From contig CAZQWM010000001.1 of NCBI GenBank assembly GCA_964597035.1, positions 62,001 through 126,000 on the forward strand: a DNA stretch of 64,000 bases, written 5' to 3'. Position 1 is the stretch's first letter. Every line of letters starts with the position of its first letter. This document shows, one piece after another, positions 25,136-31,764 of this stretch. The notes below the pieces were generated by a model. That model saw only the letters and a program-made list of their open reading frames with translations, was not told where the DNA came from and ran no database searches. A program made the translations under genes and the position numbers. The DNA comes from Fen-1362 sp964597035. GTDB lineage: Bacteria > Planctomycetota > Phycisphaerae > Sedimentisphaerales > Anaerobacaceae.

Positions 25136-26134
25136 TCACTTCTGTGGCAGTTCCTTTACAGCGTTGTTATGTTGTATAACCCTCTCTGCGGTCTCTATGA
25201 CGCGTTTGCGCAGAGTTGCGGGGGCTAAGACCTGCACTTGGTCACCGTAGCCGAGCACCCACCAAGTGATTTCACCAAGACCGTCGACCCTGAAATTGAG
25301 CGTAACTGAGCCATCGGCATCGCGCGTGACCTTCTGACTACTGTGCCACTTTACTTCAGCGACATTATTTGCGACTTTCGGTGCGAATCGCAGGCGGACG
25401 TGGTAGATTCGCCCCTCCGGTATCATTGACCATGCACAGCCGAGGTATTCATCGAGGTCGAAGCTCTCACCATTGTCCCACGAGTTGTCAAGCAGCTTTG
25501 CGCTTTGGATTCTATTTAGCTTGAATGTTCGAATGCTTTTGTGCAGGGATGAGTGGCCGAGCACGTACCAAGCTCGCTGATTATAGAACAAGTGGTATGG
25601 TGCGAGTTCACAGTCGATAGTTTTGGCATCGAACAGGGAGTCGTAGCATATACGGACCTTTCGGTGCTCGGCAAATGCTTGCTGGAGTGTGCTGAATATC
25701 ACGTCAAGGCCGGGTGAGCCGGGGGCCGGTGCCTGTGCACCGGTCTTGGCGGAGATTCTGAGAAGTGCGAGTTCACAGTAGCGCCTTACCCGCGGAGGCA
25801 GAGCACTCTCTATTTTCATTGCCGCCAGCAAAGCGGAGTTTTTGAAAGGCAACTGGACCTGACTTCGCATCTTGTGAGCGAGCAGCAGCAGCGATAGGGC
25901 TTCCTGCAGATTAAGATTAATTGGCGGCAGGAACTGCTCGTCAGCTAACCGGTAGCCATGTTCACCGTTTGAGAACCGTGGCTGGAGGCCGATTTTTTGT
26001 AACTCTTTGAGGTCACGGAACAGTGTTCGCCGGCTGATTCCGAACATCCGTGCAAGCTCGCCAGCAGTGCGGCCCTTACCGCTCTGAAGGGTGGTTAAAA
26101 GCTGCACGACCCTGCTGACCCTGCTGGACTTCAT
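25136..26134 (-). CDS. WYL-domain transcriptional regulator
   Basis: 332 residues. The N-terminal winged helix reads RVVQLLTTLQSGKGRTAGELARMFGISRRTLFRDLKEL (parts: TAGELARMFGISRRTLFRDLKEL split as TAGELARMFG and ISRRTLFRDLKEL). The WYL core follows around residues 155-220 (ELAPYHLFYNQRAWYVLGHSS, with WYV in place of WYL) and a WCX-type C-terminal domain (DGLGEITWWVLGYGDQVQVLAP). Such proteins sense ligands such as nucleotides or DNA ends and often control stress or defence genes. The target is unknown. It is transcribed away from the lipoprotein-cdaA operon across a region with dyads at 26197-26254. Confidence 0.88.
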   Translation of the reverse strand: MKSSRVSRVVQLLTTLQSGKGRTAGELARMFGISRRTLFRDLKELQKIGLQPRFSNGEHGYRLADEQFLPPINLNLQEALSLLLLAHKMRSQVQLPFKNSALLAAMKIESALPPRVRRYCELALLRISAKTGAQAPAPGSPGLDVIFSTLQQAFAEHRKVRICYDSLFDAKTIDCELAPYHLFYNQRAWYVLGHSSLHKSIRTFKLNRIQSAKLLDNSWDNGESFDLDEYLGCAWSMIPEGRIYHVRLRFAPKVANNVAEVKWHSSQKVTRDADGSVTLNFRVDGLGEITWWVLGYGDQVQVLAPATLRKRVIETAERVIQHNNAVKELPQK

Positions 26135-26196
26135 AATGAACTCCCTCGGCCCGTCTGCTTTGCGCTTGGCAGTAACAAAGCCGTTAATTATCCACT

Positions 26197-26254
26197 GAGA
26201 TTATTCTTAGTATAATCGTTCTACCGGCATTCGGTCAAGAAAAGCGAGATTATT
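26197..26254. promoter_or_regulatory. Candidate operator repeats upstream of the WYL regulator
   Basis: GATTAT-TCTTAGT-ATAATC (26199-26217) is a perfect 6-bp dyad, and GAGATTATT occurs twice as a direct repeat (26197-26205 and 26246-26254). They lie between the divergent WYL regulator and the cdaA operon, a usual place for an autoregulatory site. Inference only. Confidence 0.35.
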
Positions 26255-26292
26255 TTGCAGGCATGTGGCACCAGCGGGTGGCTAAATTGCCA

Positions 26293-26321
26293 TTGACAAA
26301 AGGGTTGTGGGTTGCTATAAT
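26293..26321 (+). promoter_or_regulatory. Consensus sigma-70 promoter of the lipoprotein-cdaA operon
   Basis: TTGACA (26293-26298), a 17-base spacer and TATAAT (26316-26321): a perfect match at optimal spacing. Start of transcription would be near 26328, about 67 bases before the lipoprotein ATG. It excludes a longer lipoprotein reading frame that would begin at 26263. Confidence 0.85.
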
Positions 26322-26394
26322 ACTTTTTAGTGGTATGCGGTCGTTTATAGGAGCCGCTATATATAGCCCGGAGGCTGGGAAGGATGTTAAAAAA

Positions 26395-26619
26395 ATGAGA
26401 GGCAAATTTAACGCATTTTTGTTATTCTTTTTGCTGGCAGCACTGGTCGTGTCATCGGCGGGATGTGGGTTCTTTGCTCAGCCGGGCCAGACTGCCGCTG
26501 AGGTGCACAGAGATCATCTGCGGATGCTTCGTGTCAACCAGCAGGAATTGATGTACGATTTAGACAGAACATTCCTTCTGGACGAGCCAAGCAAGTTGAC
26601 CAATAGGAAGCTGCCTTGA
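26395..26619 (+). CDS. Small lipoprotein
   Basis: 74 residues. MRGKF, a hydrophobic core (AFLLFFLLAALVV) and the lipobox SSAGC indicate lipidation. The rest, about 50 residues, is charged and includes EVHRDHLRMLRVNQQELMYDLDRTFLLDEPSKL (parts: HRDHLRMLRVNQQEL, DLDRTFLLDEPS), probably one or two helices. No known domain. It is the first gene behind a perfect consensus promoter, ahead of the diadenylate cyclase gene by 89 bases, so a high-abundance envelope protein is likely. GGAAGG stands 11 bases before the ATG. Confidence 0.7.
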   Translation: MRGKFNAFLLFFLLAALVVSSAGCGFFAQPGQTAAEVHRDHLRMLRVNQQELMYDLDRTFLLDEPSKLTNRKLP

Positions 26620-26708
26620 CGGCAGTCCCGGCTTGCCGGGGGCATGCAGCATTTATAATTATACACAACGTGCTATACGCTGCCAACTGTTCGAAAGGAT
26701 TCGACGGA

Positions 26709-27560
26709 ATGCAGACAATCATCGATTACTTCCTGCGAGTCTCCAGCTATGAGTGGTGGACTGTCGGGATAGAGCTGCTGCTTATCGGTGTGGTTGTTTA
26801 CTGGGCGGTGGACTTTCTCGAAGGGACGCGCGGAGAGAGATTGTTTCGCGGGGTAATTTACGTTCTCATCGCTGGTGTCCTCATTCTTAATCTCATTTCC
26901 GAACGATATCGCTTCGAACGGCTTGAGTATTTGTACAAGGGATTTCTGGTCGCCGTACTTATAATTGCTGTCGCAGCATTTCAGCCGGAGGTTCGCCGGG
27001 CGCTGATGCGCCTGGGCCAGCCCGGTTTTTTAACTGGTTCGTCTCGGCGGGTGGTGCGGACGGTAGAGGAGATAGTTGGTGCAGTTACCGAGATGTCGGC
27101 TGGCAAGGTTGGCGCTATAATGGTCGTTGAGAGGCGGGTAGCGCTCGGTGAGTTTATCGAGACGGGAGTCCGGCTCAACGCGGTTATTTCGGCTGAGTTG
27201 CTAAAGACAATCTTTTATCCCGGCACGGTGCTGCACGATATGGCGGTAGTGGTAAGGGGCGACACAGTGGTGGCAGCCGGAGTGCAGCTGCCTTTGGCGG
27301 AGCCCGGCTCGGTCGATGGAGTTCAACTGGGTTCGCGGCATCGGGCTGCGATTGGTATAACCGCCGGCTCTGATGCCGTTTGCATAGTCGTCAGTGAAGA
27401 GACAGGAAGTATTTCGCTGGCGGCAGGTGGTCGGCTCGCGCGAGATGTGACCGCGGAGACACTGAGAAGCCGGCTCGCGCAGAGTATCAGTGACGCGCCC
27501 GGGACTGGCACGCCGAGCTGGACCAGTGTTGTTGACCGGCTACGCAGGCATAGGGTATAG
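26709..27560 (+). CDS. cdaA: CdaA-type diadenylate cyclase with a DMA motif
   Basis: 283-residue membrane enzyme that makes c-di-AMP from two ATP. Three N-terminal membrane segments (about 14-95) precede a DisA_N/DAC domain. The usual DGA motif is D177-M-A here (VLHDMAVVV), while the RHR motif is intact (SRHRAAIGI, 210-212), as are ISAELLKTIFYPGTVLHD and VVSEETGSISLA. Gly-to-Met in DGA is unusual. The ATG at 26709 has AAGGA upstream; extending to 26616 would overlap the lipoprotein stop. A YbbR-like gene follows 39 bases later, the same arrangement as cdaA-cdaR in Firmicutes. Confidence 0.85.
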   Translation: MQTIIDYFLRVSSYEWWTVGIELLLIGVVVYWAVDFLEGTRGERLFRGVIYVLIAGVLILNLISERYRFERLEYLYKGFLVAVLIIAVAAFQPEVRRALMRLGQPGFLTGSSRRVVRTVEEIVGAVTEMSAGKVGAIMVVERRVALGEFIETGVRLNAVISAELLKTIFYPGTVLHDMAVVVRGDTVVAAGVQLPLAEPGSVDGVQLGSRHRAAIGITAGSDAVCIVVSEETGSISLAAGGRLARDVTAETLRSRLAQSISDAPGTGTPSWTSVVDRLRRHRV

Positions 27561-27599
27561 ACTAAAGCATCGCCTCAATAGAAAGTGGCTTAACGAGGT

Positions 27600-28649
27600 A
27601 TGGTCAGACGGTTTAATTTTAGTAAGATTTTTGTTACAGTCGTGCTGACGGTGCTGATATGGGTCTGGGCGGATTTGGCTCTGGACGAGGAATTTGCTTT
27701 CTCGAATGCGAAGATAGCAGTCGCCAAATCGGTAAATCCTGCCCTGTGGGTGAGCTTTGCGCCTGGTAAGACGATGTTAACTTTGGATAAGATTGTTATC
27801 AGGGGTTCAGCGCGGAAGATTTCGGAGGCTCGGCGGAGGATTAACGACGGCAGTTTTATTCCGGAGTTCTATTTTGACCCGGAGCATGAGAAGATTACCC
27901 GGCCAGGCGACCACGTGATTAACGTTGCTGATTTCCTCAAGAGCACCGACAAGATAAAGGAGCTTGGTGTTACTGTTGATTCAGCCGAACCGAACACACT
28001 TACAGTTAGTGTAGTTGAGCTGCAGAAAAAACAATTAGCTGTGAGGTGCATCGACGAGAACATGAATCCATTGAAGGTCGCAAGTGTTGAGCCAGCTACG
28101 GTTGAGGCGTTTGTGCCGGCGGAGCGCAGCGGCGAGGCACTTGAGGCAAAGGTTGTGCTGAGTAGCAGAGAAATAGAGCAGGCGAGACTGGCTGCTATAG
28201 AGAAGATGTCGTATGTGGAGCTGGCAGCCGGCCAGGCAAGAGAGACAGGGACCAGCATTAAGGTTCTTTTGCCCAAAGAGCAGCAACGACTGCAGGAGTA
28301 TTTGGTTACGAGTGTCCGATTGGGCTTTTCGCTCAGCGCCAATCTTCAGGGCAAGATCAGGGTTGACCTTATCAATCCCGACACGGTGATGGGCACTGTG
28401 GCAATCAGGGCCACGCCCGAGGCCAAGCGTGCTTATGACAATATGCGCTACCATGTAATTCTCGAAATCGACGACAGTGACAAGGACAGCCGGGAAAGCG
28501 AAATTCGCAGAGACCTTGTCTATAATCTGCCTCAGGAGTTTGTCCGCAAGGAGGAGATAGTTTTGAGCCAGGCGCCTGTTCAGGCGAGGTTCAAACTAAT
28601 TTCTCTTGCCAGCCCGCTCACTGACTCTGCTGCTGTCCCGGAGAACTGA
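27600..28649 (+). CDS. YbbR/CdaR-like membrane-anchored protein
   Basis: 349 residues with one N-terminal membrane anchor (KIFVTVVLTVLIWVWADLAL) and a long extracytoplasmic part built of beta-rich units of about 80-90 residues. The FSKIFVTVVLTVLIWVWADL start and PALWVSFAPGKTMLTLDKIVIRGSARKI (parts: VSFAPGKTMLTL, VIRGSARKI) resemble YbbR repeats; DSAEPNTLTVSV and PVQARF ending are also similar in style. CdaR proteins bind and modulate CdaA. The assignment rests mostly on position after cdaA and on topology. Its last 32 bases overlap the end of cstA on the other strand. Confidence 0.55.
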   Translation: MVRRFNFSKIFVTVVLTVLIWVWADLALDEEFAFSNAKIAVAKSVNPALWVSFAPGKTMLTLDKIVIRGSARKISEARRRINDGSFIPEFYFDPEHEKITRPGDHVINVADFLKSTDKIKELGVTVDSAEPNTLTVSVVELQKKQLAVRCIDENMNPLKVASVEPATVEAFVPAERSGEALEAKVVLSSREIEQARLAAIEKMSYVELAAGQARETGTSIKVLLPKEQQRLQEYLVTSVRLGFSLSANLQGKIRVDLINPDTVMGTVAIRATPEAKRAYDNMRYHVILEIDDSDKDSRESEIRRDLVYNLPQEFVRKEEIVLSQAPVQARFKLISLASPLTDSAAVPEN

Positions 28650-30360
28650 AAAACGCCGCCACGGCTTCAATAGTCATCCATAGGGCCAGCACAAAGATAC
28701 CTACTCCTATTGTAACCAGCAGCCAGCTTTGCTGAGAGATAAAGATCTCGGTATTCTTAATCATCGACCACGTCGTAATAATCAGCATAACCAGACAGGG
28801 TGTCGCTGTGACGAGAAATTTTTTGCCGCCTCTTCGTTTCAGGTAAAGCGTGACGACCAGCAGCGCCAAAGCTGCGAGTAGTTGGTTGGCATTGCCAAAT
28901 AGAGGCCAGAGTATCATTGCGCCTTTGCCGTCGGCCCCCGTTACAAAGGCCAGCGCCGCCGCTGTTACGACAGCTAAGCTTGTCGCCGACCAGCGGTTTA
29001 CGAGGTATGGAAGGCCTAAGTCTGTTGCCAGTTCGCTTATAACATACCGCTGGATTCGCACGGATGTATCGAGTGTGGTCCCTGCAAAAGAGGCAATAAA
29101 CACACCCATCAGTGTAACGCCCATTGCCTCCGGCATGCCCAGGGCACCCATCATGTTCGCGGCACCGATGACAACGGCTCTTATTTTAGTTACAAGCCCC
29201 GAGGCCCCTACCCAGGAACCGTAGTGTTCTATCCAGGCGGCTTGGCCGACAAGTGTTTCTCCGCCGGCGGTTTTGTAGGCCATCCCGATGCCGGCTCCTA
29301 CGCAAAGCAGGACCAGCACAGCGAGAAAACCCTCTAATAACATCGAGCCATATCCGATAAATTGGCAATCAATTTCGTTTGATACTTGCTTGGGACTGGT
29401 GCCGCTTGCAACAAGCGAATGAAACCCGCTTATCGCGCCGCAGGCAATGGTGACGAACATCAAAGGCCACAAAGACGGGACGTCACCTGCCGGTTCGTTG
29501 ATCATCGGAGCTACAAGAGAAAGCTTGCCGGTGAGCGAAGATACCGTTACACCTGCTGCCAGTAGACCCATCATAATGAAGAGTTGCCAGGCATTGATGT
29601 AGTCACGGGGCTGCAATAATGTTGTTACCGGCAGTGTTGATGCGATCCAGGCATAAACCAGAAGCACGACTGTCCATACGCCCGTCGCGGGCATTGCTGT
29701 CAGGCTGTCCATAGCCAACACTCCAGGCCAGCGCTGTTCGACCAGTGCCCCTACCCAGATGGTAGCGTACATCCCAGCCACGGCGACTGCTGTCGCAATG
29801 GGAATATTCGCGTTTTTCTTGTAAACGGCATATCCGAGGCCGACTGCTATTGGTATCTGAAGCCAGACCGGTATCACTGAGCTGGGAAACTGAGCGAATA
29901 CCACCGCGATGACGACCCCAAAGACGGCAATTACCAACAAAAGCGCTAGGAACACAATGATGAAGAAGATGAACCGAACTCGCTTGTTGATGAACTTGGC
30001 GGCTACCTCGGATATGCTCTTGCCATCGTTTCGCATCGATACAACCAGAGCACCGAGGTCGTGAACAGCACCCATAAGTATACAACCCAGCGTTACCCAC
30101 AGTATTGCAGGAAGCCATCCCCATATCACCCCTATAGCCGGACCGACTATAGGCCCTGTGCCAGCTATCGATGTGAAATGATGGCCGAAGATAATGCCTT
30201 TCTTTGTCGGCACGTAATCAATGCCATCCTGCAACTCCTTGGAGGGAGTCGGCGCATTTCTGTTTAATTTGAATATCTTTCTTGCCAGGAACCGTCCGTA
30301 CGTGTGGTATGCTACTAAGTAGCCGCCGCCGCAAAGAATCATCAGGAAAAATGCTTCCAT
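28618..30360 (-). CDS. cstA: Carbon starvation protein A (CstA-family transporter)
   Basis: 580-residue inner-membrane transporter with about 16 hydrophobic segments. The CstA core is visible: DYVPTKKGIIFGHHFTSIAGTGPIVGPAIG (parts: GIIFGHHF, SIAGTGPIVGPAIG), WVTLGCILMGAVHDLGALVVSMRN, and FGNANQLLAALALL. Family members take up pyruvate or peptides. It is encoded downstream of der (25-base gap) on the same strand. Its 3' end overlaps the YbbR-like gene by 32 bases tail to tail, which would make the two transcripts complementary there. Confidence 0.9.
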   Translation of the reverse strand: MEAFFLMILCGGGYLVAYHTYGRFLARKIFKLNRNAPTPSKELQDGIDYVPTKKGIIFGHHFTSIAGTGPIVGPAIGVIWGWLPAILWVTLGCILMGAVHDLGALVVSMRNDGKSISEVAAKFINKRVRFIFFIIVFLALLLVIAVFGVVIAVVFAQFPSSVIPVWLQIPIAVGLGYAVYKKNANIPIATAVAVAGMYATIWVGALVEQRWPGVLAMDSLTAMPATGVWTVVLLVYAWIASTLPVTTLLQPRDYINAWQLFIMMGLLAAGVTVSSLTGKLSLVAPMINEPAGDVPSLWPLMFVTIACGAISGFHSLVASGTSPKQVSNEIDCQFIGYGSMLLEGFLAVLVLLCVGAGIGMAYKTAGGETLVGQAAWIEHYGSWVGASGLVTKIRAVVIGAANMMGALGMPEAMGVTLMGVFIASFAGTTLDTSVRIQRYVISELATDLGLPYLVNRWSATSLAVVTAAALAFVTGADGKGAMILWPLFGNANQLLAALALLVVTLYLKRRGGKKFLVTATPCLVMLIITTWSMIKNTEIFISQQSWLLVTIGVGIFVLALWMTIEAVAAFFSSPGQQQSQ

Positions 30361-30385
30361 TTCTCTTTCCTTTCGCGCTGCGAGT

Positions 30386-31696
30386 TCACTGTCTATGTGT
30401 TCTGGCGAGCAGGCGAATCGGTACTTCCGCTATGGGCAAAACCGAGCTTAGCCGGCCTATAATGAATCTTCGGTAATTTTCATCGAAAAGTTCAGGTTTA
30501 TTGACAAACATAAGTATTGTGACAGGGTTGACCGCCACCTGTGTTGCGTAATAGATTTTGGGGCCTGCCGATTTCGATGTCGTCCTGCGCTGCTGTTTTA
30601 TCATTTCAAAGGCCTTGTTCAGTTTGGGCGTTGGTATCCAGGTTGTTGTCTGCTTGAAAACCGAAGCGGCCAAATCGAGCACACCCTTGACGTTTTTGGC
30701 CTGGGTGGCGGTGGTAAATGCGATTGGTGCATAGCTTAATCCGGGCAGGACTTTTGTCAGGTATTGCTCATATTGGCCCGTTATCGCCGAATCCTTCGCG
30801 AGGTCCCATTTATTTACGACAATTATGCAGCTTTTGTGCTCGTCGGTAATGAATTTGGCGAGTTTCTTGTCGGGCTGCGAGACGGGAACGGTTGCGTCAA
30901 TCATCAGCAAAACGACATCGGCCCGGCTGATGGAAGAGGCGGTTCGGACGGAGCCGTAGAATTCGATGCTGTCGGCGAGCCGGCTTTTCTTTCGAGCGCC
31001 GGGAGTGTCGATTACGACGATGGTTTTGCCGTCTTTTTCAAAACGGATATCGACGGCGTCGCGAGTTGTGCCGGGCGTTTCGCTGACGATGACTCTGGTT
31101 TCGCCGACGATGGCGTTGACCAACGAGCTTTTGCCGGCGTTTCGTTTGCCGACGATTGCTATTTTCATTACGGGTTCGGCCGGCCTGGTCGATTCGAGGC
31201 GACTGAGCCGGTCAAGGATTTTGTCGAGCAGGACGGCCTTGTTGAGATTGTTTTTTACCGAGACGCACAGAAAGTCGCCGAATCCAAATTTGCCAAACAC
31301 GCCGGCCTCGGGGAACTGTCGGGAGATGTCGGCTTTGTTTGCGACACCGATGACGTCGATGTCGCTTTTGCGAAGCAGCCCGGCAATGCTCTGATCCAGG
31401 GGCACAATGCCCTCTCGGATGTCGACAACAAATAACAGAAGATTGGCCGAGTCGATGGCCTGTTGAATCTGCTGGTGAATATGTCTGTCGAGGTGGTCTG
31501 CGTCGACTACACCGTAGCCGCCCGTATCGACAATCTCGAAGTAGCGTTCGTTTTTGTCGATGATTGCGCTGACGCGGTCACGTGTGACGCCGGGCGTCGG
31601 CTCGACGATGCTTATCATTTTACCCGTAAGGGCGTTGAATAAGCTGCTTTTGCCCACGTTGGGCCTTCCTACTATTGCGACTACCGGTAGTGCCAT
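30386..31696 (-). CDS. der: Ribosome assembly GTPase Der (EngA)
   Basis: 436 residues with two tandem GTPase domains and a C-terminal KH-like domain. First domain: G1 GRPNVGKSSLFN, G3 DTGGYG, G4 NKAD. Second: G1 GKRNAGKSSLVN (a variant of GRPNVGKS), G3 DTPGARKKS, G4 NKWD. C-terminal part ITILMFVNKPELFDENYRRFI. Der is required for 50S assembly. The start ATG is at 31696; the next gene downstream is cstA. The gene upstream ends 69 bases away. Confidence 0.95.
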   Translation of the reverse strand: MALPVVAIVGRPNVGKSSLFNALTGKMISIVEPTPGVTRDRVSAIIDKNERYFEIVDTGGYGVVDADHLDRHIHQQIQQAIDSANLLLFVVDIREGIVPLDQSIAGLLRKSDIDVIGVANKADISRQFPEAGVFGKFGFGDFLCVSVKNNLNKAVLLDKILDRLSRLESTRPAEPVMKIAIVGKRNAGKSSLVNAIVGETRVIVSETPGTTRDAVDIRFEKDGKTIVVIDTPGARKKSRLADSIEFYGSVRTASSISRADVVLLMIDATVPVSQPDKKLAKFITDEHKSCIIVVNKWDLAKDSAITGQYEQYLTKVLPGLSYAPIAFTTATQAKNVKGVLDLAASVFKQTTTWIPTPKLNKAFEMIKQQRRTTSKSAGPKIYYATQVAVNPVTILMFVNKPELFDENYRRFIIGRLSSVLPIAEVPIRLLARTHRQ

Positions 31697-31764
31697 AGAG
31701 CGTCATTATATCAGCTTATACTAAATTCAAGAAGCACATCGGCAGGACAAACTTGAATTGCGCA

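Noticed and set aside
25020..25250. Open frame of 76 codons on + strand
   Set aside because: It runs into the WYL regulator gene on the other strand, has no ribosome site or domain, and is better read as noncoding sequence with a terminator-like hairpin.
26263..26394. Longer N-terminus for the lipoprotein gene
   Set aside because: It would be translated across the consensus promoter; the ATG at 26395 gives a proper signal peptide.
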